Assembly: GCA_963769605.1 (NCBI GenBank)
Contig: CAVYML010000009.1
Coordinates: 930,001 to 994,000, forward strand
Source of the DNA: Fen-1254 sp963769605
GTDB lineage: Bacteria; Bacteroidota; Ignavibacteria; UBA10030
Length of the DNA stretch: 64,000 nt
Reading direction: 5' to 3'
In this document: one piece after another, positions 26,904 to 36,411 of the stretch
Numbering within the stretch: the first letter of the stretch is position 1
Layout of the letters: the number at the start of each line of letters is the position of its first letter
Program-made: the position numbers and the translations under genes
The notes under the pieces: generated by a model
What the model was told of the DNA's origin: nothing
What the model saw: only the letters and a program-made list of their open reading frames with translations
Databases searched by the model: none

Positions 26904-27170
26904 ATGAGGAACCTTTTCTTGCTTTCAAAACGAAGTACAACGGAAACTCCTTCCTCTTCCGAACAGCCTTTTAAAGTTTCCTTCTGGAAAGCCGATATTG
27001 TGCATCCCGATCACAACATTCAAGTTCAGGTTTATTTCAATGAACGATTAATCAAGCAATGGTCAGGCGGGGAATATGCTGGCCCTATTCAGCCTTTTAG
27101 TGAGGAATTATCGTGGTCCTTGCCACCCATTTTACATTCAGTGTTATTTAAGAAACTATTTTGCTTTTGA
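26904..27170 (+). CDS. Hypothetical protein fragment, unknown family
   Basis: 88 residues on the strand opposite to its neighbours, 40 bases after the ISL3 target duplication. No family is recognised. It contains FKVSFWKADIVHPDHNIQVQ and IKQWSGGEYAGPIQPF. A decayed version of the same segment is seen at about 23552-23605, so this is probably part of a once-larger mobile or duplicated sequence. No ribosome-binding site is evident. Confidence 0.3.
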   Translation: MRNLFLLSKRSTTETPSSSEQPFKVSFWKADIVHPDHNIQVQVYFNERLIKQWSGGEYAGPIQPFSEELSWSLPPILHSVLFKKLFCF

Positions 27171-27191
27171 ACACTTCCTTTTTCATCCAAA

Positions 27192-27223
27192 GAAAGTGCC
27201 CCCGGTTTTTCGAGGACACTTTC
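27192..27223. terminator. Hairpin between convergent frames
   Basis: GAAAGTG and CACTTTC pair around an inner GC-rich stem (CCCCG / CGAGG) with a T5 loop. On the plus strand it is followed by AATTTTAATG. It lies between the end of the hypothetical frame at 27170 and the end of the GDP-mannose epimerase homologue at 27245, consistent with a bidirectional terminator. Confidence 0.55.
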
Positions 27224-27244
27224 AATTTTAATGAAAACTGATAA

Positions 27245-28222
27245 TTATTTTGACTTTTTAACTTGTTCATTAATCCATACATATGTTTTCGCAATGCCAT
27301 CTTTTAATGGCTGTGAAGGCGCCCAGGCCAGTTTTTCTTTAATGAGTTTATTATCAGAATTCCGCCCGCGAACACCCAATGGTCCTTTGATATGTCTTAT
27401 AGTCAATTTCTTATCAGCAACCTCCATGGCTATTTCAGCCAAACGATTTATGGTTACCATTTCGTCAGAACCAATATTTACGGGGCCTCTAAAAGTGTTT
27501 GAATCCATTAGTTTTCGCATGCCCTCCAAACATTCGTCAATATATAGGAATGATCGTGTTTGTTTTCCATCTCCCCATATTTCAATTGTGCCGCCGTCTT
27601 TCGCCTCTGCAACTTTTCTGCACATCGCAGCAGGAGCTTTTTCTTTTCCTCCCATCCATGTTCCATAAGGTCCAAATATATTATGAAAGCGTGCTACACG
27701 GACATCTAATTTATAATTACGATGAAATGCAAAATATAGCCTCTCGCTAAATAATTTTTCCCACCCATATTCACTATCCGGTGCGGCAGGATATGCTGAA
27801 TCTTCCGATAGTTTCGGATTATCGGGGTCCAATTGATTGTATTCCGGATACATGCAAGCGGATGAAGAATAGAATAATTTCTTCACACCGGATTTTACCG
27901 CTTGAGATACTACGTTCAAATTAATCGTCGCGGAATTATGCATAACATCTGCATCATGGTTTCCCGTAAAGATATATCCGGCTCCTCCCATGTCTGCCGC
28001 CAATTGATATACTTCATCGAACGGTTGATCTAATACTTTTTGAACAACACCCTGACTTCGTAAATCTCCAATCACGAAATCATCAATTGGTAATCCTTGA
28101 TGCTCATTATGCTTTAGATCTACACCCCTTACCCAAAATCCTTCACGCTTTAATTTGTTGGCGAGATGACCGCCGATAAATCCGCCAGCGCCTAAAACTA
28201 ATGCCGCTTTATTCTTTACCAT
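27245..28222 (-). CDS. GDP-mannose 3,5-epimerase-like NAD-dependent epimerase
   Basis: 325-residue extended SDR protein. Rossmann start LVLGAGGFIGGHLANKLKRE, catalytic region YSSSACMYPEYNQL and SEYGWEKLFSERLY. It carries signatures shared with plant GDP-mannose 3,5-epimerase: LAADMGGAGYIF, ARFHNIFGPYGTWMGGKEKA, VNIGSDEMVTINRLAEIA and GVRGRNSDNKLIKEKLAWAP. The family converts GDP-D-mannose to GDP-L-galactose or GDP-L-gulose; the product here is inferred only. It would supply an activated L-sugar to the polysaccharide. It lies downstream of glycosyltransferase genes. Confidence 0.88.
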   Translation of the reverse strand: MVKNKAALVLGAGGFIGGHLANKLKREGFWVRGVDLKHNEHQGLPIDDFVIGDLRSQGVVQKVLDQPFDEVYQLAADMGGAGYIFTGNHDADVMHNSATINLNVVSQAVKSGVKKLFYSSSACMYPEYNQLDPDNPKLSEDSAYPAAPDSEYGWEKLFSERLYFAFHRNYKLDVRVARFHNIFGPYGTWMGGKEKAPAAMCRKVAEAKDGGTIEIWGDGKQTRSFLYIDECLEGMRKLMDSNTFRGPVNIGSDEMVTINRLAEIAMEVADKKLTIRHIKGPLGVRGRNSDNKLIKEKLAWAPSQPLKDGIAKTYVWINEQVKKSK

Positions 28223-28273
28223 GATTCCTTTTCCTTTCTATTGGTAAGAGACGATAGTCATAAGATTTCATTA

Positions 28274-29491
28274 TCAATCCTCCAGCAATTGACGAAGTTT
28301 GTTTTCGACAGATTTTTCTGTAAAATGTTGATTCATAATTTGTCGAGCTTTCATTATCATTGATTTTATATCCACATCATCTTTCAGAATGGCTACAACA
28401 TTATTAATTTGCTCCTCTAATGTATCCGCAATGATCATACATTCTTTCGCTTCGGGTATTCCTTCAGCACCTCTTGATGTTGTGATAACAGGAGTTCCAA
28501 GATAGAGTGCTTCGAGAATTTTTGTTTTTATACCGCTACCGAATCTCATCGGGCTTAAACAAATTCTTGATCCTTGAATAAAAGGAACAATATTGAAAAC
28601 ATTCTCATATAGAGAGATATTATCATTTTTTTGGGCTTCCTGGAAAATAATTGGTGATATTTTACGTCCAATCATTGAAAAATTCACATCTGGAATTACT
28701 TTTTTGATTGCAGGAAAGAGTTCTTGAATAAGATAAATCGCCGTATCAATGTTATGTGCGATTGAAAGATTACCAAAAAACAATAAATCTATGTATTTAT
28801 TTTTATTGGTAATTGTCTCGATGACTGGAAAGTTAATATAGTTTGGGATTATGCTAATATTATTGTAACCAGTTTCTTTTTTTAACTCTTCTGCCTCTTT
28901 TTGCGACACAAGCACTACTCGATCATATTTATATACTATTTTATTTTCAAACTTTTTTAAAGAATAGGCTTCATATCTTAGTGCTAATTTTATTAGAGTG
29001 TGCTCAAAATATCTCAATATTACTGGTAATTGAACAGGTGAATTTCCCAAAGAATTGATTAACCCTGGAGTTGATATTTGCCTTAGGTATCGAGATGACA
29101 AGACATCATCCATATCCAATATTTTCCTTGGAATTGAACTATCTTTAATGAGCAAAGCGGTACGAATCATGTCAGAAATAATGACATCGTACTTATTCTT
29201 ATCTAATCTTGATTGAAGTTCACGAATTAATCCTTTTCCAGAATATAAAGCAACTTGAAGAGGTCTCCTTTTTAGTATACCTACTATAATTGAAACAACA
29301 TTTATTCTAAAGGGAATATTTATAACTGTGCAAAATTGGTTTAACTCGACACTTTGCGATAAAAAACTAAACACAGTCACTTGACAACCAATTTTTCTAA
29401 ATAGCATTATTCTTTTAAGTATAGTATCTGCGCGCCCATCTTCTGGGGGAATCAATTGTTTAGTTGTCAAGATTGCAATTCTATTGAACAT
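28274..29491 (-). CDS. Glycosyltransferase, GT4-like
   Basis: 405 residues with the GT-B fold of family 4. The N-terminal part has LTTKQLIPPEDGRADTILKR, and the C-terminal nucleotide-sugar domain has DLLFFGNLSIAHNIDTAIYL, SRICLSPMRFGSGIKTKILE and ALYLGTPVITTSRGAEGIPE. It acts in the cytoplasm on the lipid-linked repeat unit. Its start abuts the stop of the interrupted GT9 gene (29492), so the ISL3 insertion there is expected to reduce its expression. Confidence 0.88.
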   Translation of the reverse strand: MFNRIAILTTKQLIPPEDGRADTILKRIMLFRKIGCQVTVFSFLSQSVELNQFCTVINIPFRINVVSIIVGILKRRPLQVALYSGKGLIRELQSRLDKNKYDVIISDMIRTALLIKDSSIPRKILDMDDVLSSRYLRQISTPGLINSLGNSPVQLPVILRYFEHTLIKLALRYEAYSLKKFENKIVYKYDRVVLVSQKEAEELKKETGYNNISIIPNYINFPVIETITNKNKYIDLLFFGNLSIAHNIDTAIYLIQELFPAIKKVIPDVNFSMIGRKISPIIFQEAQKNDNISLYENVFNIVPFIQGSRICLSPMRFGSGIKTKILEALYLGTPVITTSRGAEGIPEAKECMIIADTLEEQINNVVAILKDDVDIKSMIMKARQIMNQHFTEKSVENKLRQLLED

Positions 29492-30250
29492 TTAAACGGC
29501 CGGATCTAATTGTCTTTTGATTGCTCTATAAATTGTATGAGGCGAAATATGTTCAATACATTGATATTCTTCATTCTTACAAGTTGCCATGAAATAGCAT
29601 TTACATTTTCTTTCAGGCTCGATAATTTCACCTCTGTCAAATAGATCGAATTCGTTTTTATTGAATATGTTATTAAAAAGTATTAGTTTCTTTTTTAATC
29701 CAATTGCAATATGCATGGCCATTGAAACAACAGTAACAATTACATCGCATTCATTCATTATACCTATAAAATCTTTTATTGGCCGTGGTTTGAATATTAA
29801 TGCTCCCGTTTTTTCCCCGAGTTCTTTATTCTTATTATATTCATCTTCACCTCCTAATAATAACACTTCATAGTTGTCATTCTTTAATAATTCTATGAGT
29901 TTAAGCCAATAATGTGTAGGCCAGTTTCGTGAAGTCCAACGAGATCCACACCCTGTATTTAATCCAATGACAGATAATTTTCTCTCGATTATAATGCCGG
30001 ATTTGGGAAATAATGGTAGAATATATGGCTCTTTATTGTATTCATAATTACATATTTCAAATATTTCCTCCAAATAGGATTTCTGATTATCAATCCCGTT
30101 TTCATCGAATATACCTGTGAAATATTTATGTACGGCATTTTCATTACTGGGATAGGGCTTATTTTTAAGCAGTGTATATCCATATCTTTGATTCATTTCA
30201 CCAAATGAAAAAGAAAAGCCGCAGGCATGTTCATCTTTGTCAAGATTAAT
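29492..30250 (-). pseudogene. GT9 (heptosyltransferase-like) gene, C-terminal part cut off by ISL3
   Basis: C-terminal half of a GT9 glycosyltransferase: KLSVIGLNTGCGSRWTSRNW, ELLKNDNYEVLLLGGEDEYN and NECDVIVTVVSMAMHIAIGL, the nucleotide-sugar side of the family. Reading continues upstream in frame to the ISL3 boundary at 30250 (DKDEHACGFSFSFGEMNQRY), so it has no start of its own; the Met at 30196 is internal. Together with 31624-31994 it would form one uninterrupted gene. Confidence 0.9.
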
Positions 30251-31623
30251 GGCTCTTCTCCTTTGCGAGTGGGTGAATATTGGCTCAATAAGGCAGACAT
30301 TATTAGTCCAACATACAAGTTAAGATCTTGAGTCGAAGATATTCTTCATCCCGTAGACCATATGCACGACGTTGAATGATACGAATCTTATTGTTCAATC
30401 CTTCGACAAAACCAAGAGGGACTTTATTCTCTGGTTTACAGAAGGCAGCAATGCCATCCCAGTGTCGTTCGATAAGATGGGCAAATTCTTCATACGGCTT
30501 CAAGCGCTGCCATCGAAGAGATGCTTTCCAGTTGTCGAAGAACTTGTGAGCCCAAGCTTCGGAGCTATAATCCCAAAGCTGTCCGAATGATTCTTTGAGA
30601 ACATAAGCAATGTTCAAACGCTTATTTGCCTCAAGAAGAGTTTTTAATGACTTCTTTCCGGAAAGAGTGAGATTCTCTCGATGAGACAGAAGATGATATT
30701 TTTGTCCCTTGATGAATTGCCGCTTATGACCGGAGAGACGTGCATATTCTTGCTTACGGATTTTGTCTATGGCCTCACCTAAATGCCCAATGATATGGAA
30801 CTTGTCATAAAGAATGGCTGCCTGTGGGATGTGGATACCTGCTGCCTTTTCGAATGGCTTCCACATATCCATTACTGCAAGCCGAATACGCCTTGTTTTC
30901 AAGGGTCCAAGCCATTGATAAAACATATTCATACTCTCTTGAGAACGATCCTTTCCACCAAACCAGATGGCACGCCGTCTCTCCAAATCACTAACGACAA
31001 TCCTGTATGTATGTCCTTTTTGCACAGATATTTCGTCAATGCCGATCACCTTGGGTCGTGCTTTAGTGGCACGACGAAGTTGCTCCTGCATATACTGTTT
31101 GTCCAGTTCCTTCACTGTCTTCCAATCAAGACGAAATTCTTTGGCAACATCGCTGATACTCGAACTTCGGCACCGTTCTCCGATATACATCGCAAAACGC
31201 TTGGTATAAAACGGATTGTTCGCCAAAAAGGCGAATTGCTCCTGCTTCACCTTGCGGCAACCCCGGCATTGGACGCGGCGTATTTCCAGTTCCAGAAATA
31301 CTCGTGTATCGCCACAGGAGAGGTCGCGCGCACGGCGCTTTTTGCGATCATAAAAACTCCTGTTCGCCTTTCCACATGCGGGACAAATTGTTTTTTTGTC
31401 CTACGCTTCAGTATGATCACTCTTGCTTTAGGATCACCAAAGATTCCTTTTACAATCTGTAAAGGAACGAATCCTGAAAATCCATATGCATCGCTCAATC
31501 GTTTGTCTTTACTCATAAAGATATATCAACTTTTTTTACTCCTAAAATACGTAAATACCTTGATATTATTGATCGCTATTCATCTTTTTGCTAAAATTCA
31601 CCCACTCAGTTGGGAGAAGACCC
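30251..31623 (-). mobile_element. ISL3-family insertion sequence, copy 2, inside a GT9 gene
   Basis: 1373 bp, same ends as copy 1, reversed. Flanked by the 8-bp direct repeat AGATTAAT (30243-30250 and 31624-31631). Only a few bases differ from copy 1 (for example Val/Glu in the first frame and Ser/Ala in the main frame), so both are recent. Confidence 0.95.
30303..31516 (-). CDS. ISL3 transposase, apparent -1 frameshift (copy 2)
   Basis: Same organisation as copy 1. The first frame (31247-31516) overlaps the main frame ending at 30303. The seven-A slippery run is at plus-strand T 31391-31397. The DDE motifs are all intact (GIDEISVQKG, AVMDMWKPFEKA, YDKFHIIGH). Confidence 0.85.
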
Positions 31624-31994
31624 AGATTAATAATGATATCAAATGAACATGTAGAAAGATATCTTAATGAATATTCATTCCATTTATAAACGCGATCAAC
31701 TCCATATTCATTATCGTCTAATGTAGGCACTAATTCCGGATAATCGGTAAGCCAATAAATGAATGCATAAGGATGTTCATTCTTGAGCGGATATAATATT
31801 GGCGTAGTACGAATAACATCACCTGCCGCGCCTAATTTTATAATAAGAATATTCTCTTTACTTCTTGAATAATACGGACATTCTCTGTTCTCATTATCGA
31901 TACATACGGAGTGTTCCTTTTTGTTGTGAACACATGGGATATATCCTTTAAAATATCTACAATCATATTTTATGTTTTGAATATTTCTCATCAT
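31624..31994 (-). pseudogene. GT9 (heptosyltransferase-like) gene, N-terminal part
   Basis: N-terminal half of the GT9 gene: a Cys-rich lead (DCRYFKGYIPCVHNKKEHSV, then CPYY) and the family motif ILIIKLGAAGDVIRTTPILY. The host sequence ends in the duplication at 31624 after FDIIINL; the residues after that belong to the IS. Removing the IS and one duplication copy gives 1122 coding bases (373 residues plus stop) in frame. Start ATG at 31994 or 31991. Confidence 0.9.
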
Positions 31995-32244
31995 GTCAAT
32001 ACATCCAATTCTATCATTAAAGGTTCACATCTAAGATGGTGATTATTTATTGCATAATTGCAATTATTTTTTTATTATCGAAAGTTTTGGATCTCCACAT
32101 ATTACAAATGTTTCACTGAAGTTAATATTCTGTATGCTAGTAGAATAAATGATGACGATTCCCAATAAATAATTACAGGTCATCGACTATCACCCGACAA
32201 ACTTGATCTAATCGGACTTGTGAATAAGCTACCATTACATGTTT

Positions 32245-33030
32245 TTATATGAACAATCCTTTAAAATGTTTATTTATTGTGGCCTGTGAAATTGAAAAAT
32301 AATTTGAAGATATGCATGTATCTTCATAGCGTAGTTTATTCACTCGGTAGTCATAATAATAAATTCTATAATCATAAGAATTGAAGAATGATCTTATAAG
32401 TTCTAACTGATTGGATTTCTCAATTAGGAATATAGGCGCATATTTTTGAATTACTTTCACCATTCCCTTTAAAGCATCTAATTCAAATCCTTGCACATCA
32501 ATTTTGATGAACGCCGGATGAATGCTGCTCTTTTGCATAAACTCGTCGAAGTTCATTGTCCTAAATTTGTATTTTATGATCTCATATGGTTTGCCGATAG
32601 CATCTTTTACAGCATCCGATCGAAGCTGAAGGGGATCAAACGAACCTTCAGCCGTCAATAAAATTCGATTAAGCTTTGGTATATAGAACTCTCTTTCAGA
32701 AGTTGTTTCACCAATGCCGAACAAATAGAAGGTAAATTTCTCACCCAACATGAATTTTGTTATTTTCAACAACGGCTTAAGGCTGAGATTCGGTTCAAAA
32801 GAAATTATTCTTCGTTTCCTGTCAACTACTGAAAGCGACATCGCAGATTGGCCCTGATTTGCGCCAATATCAATGAAATCTCCTCCCATGATATCCCTAC
32901 AATTAACAAAGAATAGATAGTCGTTGTCATGGACTTTTCTCATTATATAATAGAGACAACTCCTAAACACTTTAGTAGAATAAAATAAAAAAGGAAAATG
33001 GCTCAACAAACTTCTTATTTTGTTTTTCAC
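32245..33030 (-). CDS. FkbM-family methyltransferase
   Basis: 261 residues. SAM-binding Rossmann motif GGDFIDIGANQGQSAMSLSV, then RRIISFEPNLSLKPLLK, IIKYKFRTMNFDEFM and the FkbM hallmark PAFIKIDVQGFELDALKGM. It probably O-methylates a sugar of the repeat unit. It overlaps the upstream glycosyltransferase by 4 bp (33027-33030), indicating translational coupling. The 250 bp to the next gene downstream holds nothing recognisable. Confidence 0.88.
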   Translation of the reverse strand: MKNKIRSLLSHFPFLFYSTKVFRSCLYYIMRKVHDNDYLFFVNCRDIMGGDFIDIGANQGQSAMSLSVVDRKRRIISFEPNLSLKPLLKITKFMLGEKFTFYLFGIGETTSEREFYIPKLNRILLTAEGSFDPLQLRSDAVKDAIGKPYEIIKYKFRTMNFDEFMQKSSIHPAFIKIDVQGFELDALKGMVKVIQKYAPIFLIEKSNQLELIRSFFNSYDYRIYYYDYRVNKLRYEDTCISSNYFSISQATINKHFKGLFI

Positions 33031-34223
33031 TTTAATAACTCTTTCATGAAATTAATCTGTCTCTGAACGATCGAGCTCCATTCATAATATTGCACCATGA
33101 TAAATGCTTTTTTTGTAATAAAATCAAAATATTCTTTGCTTTCCATAAGTTTAAGAATACTTTCTGAATAACGCAGCGCATCGTTTGCTATACAACATTC
33201 AATACCGTCGTTCACGGGTATGCCTTCTATTCCTATGGAAGTGCTCACAATTGGAGTGCCTGTTGCAAATGCATTTAATGCTTTTATTCTCACTCCTCCG
33301 CCGGAAAAAAGGGGGATAATGAGAACTTGCACCTGATGAAACAAGGCAACGTCATCTTCTACGTACCCTATAAATTTTACTCCTGTGGTATTTGCACATA
33401 ATTGTTGAATTCTATTTTGATGATCACCTTTACCAGCAATCCATAATTCTGACAGAGGATTCTTTTGCCGGACCAACGGAAACACATTTTTTACAAACCA
33501 TTCCAATCCATAAACATTTGGCAGCCAATTGAGTGCGCAAAGAGAAAGGATTACATTTGCAGATCGCAATTCTCTTGTTCCAAATCTATAAACCGACATA
33601 TCCACTCCGGCAGGAATATATTTTGCATTGATTTTATTATTTAATAATCGGAGATTATCGACATCCCTCTCGGTAACGCAAAAGCAATAATTATACTCCT
33701 CACATATTTTTGGTTCATAATGTCTTAACTTATTGTATTGCACCCGAGCATATATTTTTTTAACAATCGATTTTTCCTCAACGCTGTAACGATGCATTAT
33801 TTCCGTTTCAATATTATGTTCCCGTAAAACAATCGGAAGATTATATTTATTCTTAATATATATTCCACAATATGCAACATGTAAGTGATCGATATGAACA
33901 ACGTCTATATTATTTTCTCGGATCGCTTGATCTATCACTCTCAAAAAAGCCGATTTATGATATTTGTAAATATTGAATGGGATAGATGAGAATATGTTTT
34001 TTAGTGCTGTTCCTATCCTGTTACGAGCATCAACGGGAAATGGATAAAATTTATCACAAAAATCTAAAATCTTTTTGTCATATTTTTCGTTATGATGCAC
34101 CATACTAACCAGAATAACGGTATGACCATTTGATTTGTAATACTTCGTGAAATTAAAGATTCCTATTCTTCCGCCTCTATCCGGCGGAAATGGGAATTGA
34201 TGCGTCACTTGGAGAATGGTCAT
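33027..34223 (-). CDS. Glycosyltransferase, GT4-like
   Basis: 398 residues. N-terminal VTHQFPFPPDRGGRIGIFNF and VVHIDHLHVAYCGIYIKNKY, then the donor domain with SELWIAGKGDHQNRI, GYVEDDVALFHQVQVLIIPL and GGGVRIKALNAFATGTPIVS. Typical retaining GT-B enzyme of surface polysaccharide synthesis. It overlaps both neighbours by 4 bp. Confidence 0.9.
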   Translation of the reverse strand: MTILQVTHQFPFPPDRGGRIGIFNFTKYYKSNGHTVILVSMVHHNEKYDKKILDFCDKFYPFPVDARNRIGTALKNIFSSIPFNIYKYHKSAFLRVIDQAIRENNIDVVHIDHLHVAYCGIYIKNKYNLPIVLREHNIETEIMHRYSVEEKSIVKKIYARVQYNKLRHYEPKICEEYNYCFCVTERDVDNLRLLNNKINAKYIPAGVDMSVYRFGTRELRSANVILSLCALNWLPNVYGLEWFVKNVFPLVRQKNPLSELWIAGKGDHQNRIQQLCANTTGVKFIGYVEDDVALFHQVQVLIIPLFSGGGVRIKALNAFATGTPIVSTSIGIEGIPVNDGIECCIANDALRYSESILKLMESKEYFDFITKKAFIMVQYYEWSSIVQRQINFMKELLK

Positions 34224-35047
34224 TTTTTAACCTGTATTACTTTTCGGCCTTTATTTAAAAGAAGAGAGAATCTTTTTGGCAATAATAACTGAAGAACAAT
34301 TGAAATACATCTTTTAATTATTCTTAAATAATAATAGATATAGGCTTTCCAAGGTAAAAGGCCATTATGGATGGAAATATCTCTTGTGTCTCGATAGTTT
34401 TTGATCCAATTACGATCTGAATTTCCACCAATCTGCATGTATGCAATAACGTTTTGATTATAAATACCCCGTATCCCCAAATTATGAGCACGCAAAAGCC
34501 AGTCATAATCCATTCCGATTTTCCAAGTGAGATCAAATAATCCTACTTTAGTATAACATTCTTTTGTCGCTAACAGGGTTGGATGATTTAATCTTCCCAT
34601 CGTAAACGGCAGCTTATTATGATAATCTTTTGGGCCGTCAATATATATCAAGTTATTCCCCATTTCATCGACTAAAATAACATCACCATGAACAAATCCA
34701 TATTCTTTATTTTCCATCAAACTATGCAATGAGACTTCCAGTTTATTTTCAGGCCAATAATCATCTGCATTTAAAATATGTATATAATCACCATTTGCTC
34801 TTGCAATACCTTTATTCCATGCATCGGTAATTCCTTTATCTTTTTCACTGATAATTACGGCTATATGTTTCCGGTACTCATTAATTATCGATAGCGTATG
34901 ATCCGTTGATTTTCCATCAATAATAATGTATTCAATATTTTTATAAGATTGTTTCAGGACACTTTCTACCGCTCTTTTAATTGTTTTCTGTGCATTGAAA
35001 CAAACAGTTATTATTGAAATTAACGGCCATTCATCCTTGGTCAGCAT
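34220..35047 (-). CDS. Glycosyltransferase, GT2 (WcaA-like)
   Basis: 275 residues with the GT-A fold: SIITVCFNAQKTIKRAVESV, QSYKNIEYIIIDGKSTDHTL, DKGITDAWNKGIARANGDYI and the metal-binding ILNADDYW. A C-terminal amphipathic region (YYYLRIIKRCISIVLQLLLP) may associate with the membrane. It transfers a sugar from a nucleotide donor by inversion. 143 bp separate it from the polymerase gene. Confidence 0.9.
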   Translation of the reverse strand: MLTKDEWPLISIITVCFNAQKTIKRAVESVLKQSYKNIEYIIIDGKSTDHTLSIINEYRKHIAVIISEKDKGITDAWNKGIARANGDYIHILNADDYWPENKLEVSLHSLMENKEYGFVHGDVILVDEMGNNLIYIDGPKDYHNKLPFTMGRLNHPTLLATKECYTKVGLFDLTWKIGMDYDWLLRAHNLGIRGIYNQNVIAYMQIGGNSDRNWIKNYRDTRDISIHNGLLPWKAYIYYYLRIIKRCISIVLQLLLPKRFSLLLNKGRKVIQVKK

Positions 35048-35190
35048 ATTGTTTCCAATTTCATATTTATATTTTCTTTCCTTTTATTTTTTTTTAAGTT
35101 GATCAGACCGCTATTTTACAAACCCACAATATCCTCTTTTATGGCATTTTATCTCTCTCTTCCTTGTTTCTCCATCATGCATTACCTGAA

Positions 35191-36411
35191 TCATACGACA
35201 TTTTCCATTTTACTAGTATCAAGTAAAGCAAGAAATAATACTATTACATCATTAAAGAAAGATTGAGATATCATTAAGGTTAAAAAACAAGGCATATAAA
35301 TACAAAGAGTTTTTAAATTCCCGGATGTAAATAGACCATGATACCATATTAGTAGGTACAGGAATATTCCAATGAGACCCAATTGAAATGATATGCCCAA
35401 GATGCCGTCGTATTCTTCCGAGGTAACAAATCCTTCATTGTCTTTTTTAAACCCGGAAAAATATCCGTATCCGAAGAATAAATGATCAGACAACTTTTCG
35501 ATACTACGCTCATAACCATTCAATCTTTCCATTCCGGACCTGGAATCTGTTTTTTCAAAAATACCGGCTGTTGGAAGAAAAAGAGCCAGATATAATATAA
35601 GAGATGCCGCTGAAATAATTAATACCTTTGAAAAGAACGAATTGATAACATAACGATTTGTAACTAACAGGACTATGAACCCTGCAAACAAAGAGACAAA
35701 TGCTTGCGTGGAAAGTGTTGCTAATGACCCGATAAAAAGGATCGATCGGGTAAATAACTTATACTTAAACTTTATAAAATACGTTAAAAAAAAAGCAGTA
35801 ACTAAAAATACTTGTGCTACACCCGGTTCTCTATACATGCCCACAAATCGTGGCAACGCTATTTCTCCGACTTGTGCGCCTGACCAAATAATCGTAAAAG
35901 GAAGGAACATGATATGATCAGGAACAAGATCGGTTCCTCTGCTATATGTGTTAAATCGTGTTACGATATTCATTTGGGAAAGATCAAAATCGTAGAATAA
36001 AAATATGATTATAGTTATAATAACGGATGCACACAAAATGGCTTGGACATAAACGAATATTCGCAAAACAATATCTTGATTAACTCCTCCGCGGAGAATA
36101 AAATATATTAATGTAGAAACAGTAAAGACTATGATGCTTGAATTGACGACATTCTTCGGCGCATCACTTAATAGCATTCCCTGAATAAAAAGATATCCTT
36201 GCATTAAAAAAATTACCATTAGTACTGTTTTAATTCGTCTATTATCGATGTATTGTTTACCTTGACGAAGGAGAATTATGCCTGATATAAAACAAAAACA
36301 TAAGTATACAACAGCATTATAATCCATTCCAATCATTGATGGATTAAATGACAGGAATAATAATGTCCACAGCATTAGTAAAATATAATTGACCATTTCT
36401 TGTCTTCTCAA
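35191..36411 (-). CDS. O-antigen polymerase (Wzy-like)
   Basis: 406 residues, about ten hydrophobic helices (for example YILLMLWTLLFLSFNPSMIG, GLIGIFLYLLIWYHGLF) and a large loop between later helices with RNRSGMERLNGYERSI-type polar sequence and FGYGYFSGFKKDNEG. The sequence is too diverged for a named Wzy, but the topology and locus place it as the polymerase that joins repeat units in the periplasm. It overlaps the acyltransferase gene by 4 bp (36408-36411). Confidence 0.75.
   Translation of the reverse strand: MRRQEMVNYILLMLWTLLFLSFNPSMIGMDYNAVVYLCFCFISGIILLRQGKQYIDNRRIKTVLMVIFLMQGYLFIQGMLLSDAPKNVVNSSIIVFTVSTLIYFILRGGVNQDIVLRIFVYVQAILCASVIITIIIFLFYDFDLSQMNIVTRFNTYSRGTDLVPDHIMFLPFTIIWSGAQVGEIALPRFVGMYREPGVAQVFLVTAFFLTYFIKFKYKLFTRSILFIGSLATLSTQAFVSLFAGFIVLLVTNRYVINSFFSKVLIISAASLILYLALFLPTAGIFEKTDSRSGMERLNGYERSIEKLSDHLFFGYGYFSGFKKDNEGFVTSEEYDGILGISFQLGLIGIFLYLLIWYHGLFTSGNLKTLCIYMPCFLTLMISQSFFNDVIVLFLALLDTSKMENVV

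Noticed and set aside
30783..31646. Long plus-strand frame across ISL3 copy 2 (and its equivalent at 25417-26193)
   Set aside because: Antisense of the transposase gene; it exists in both copies only because the sequence is duplicated.
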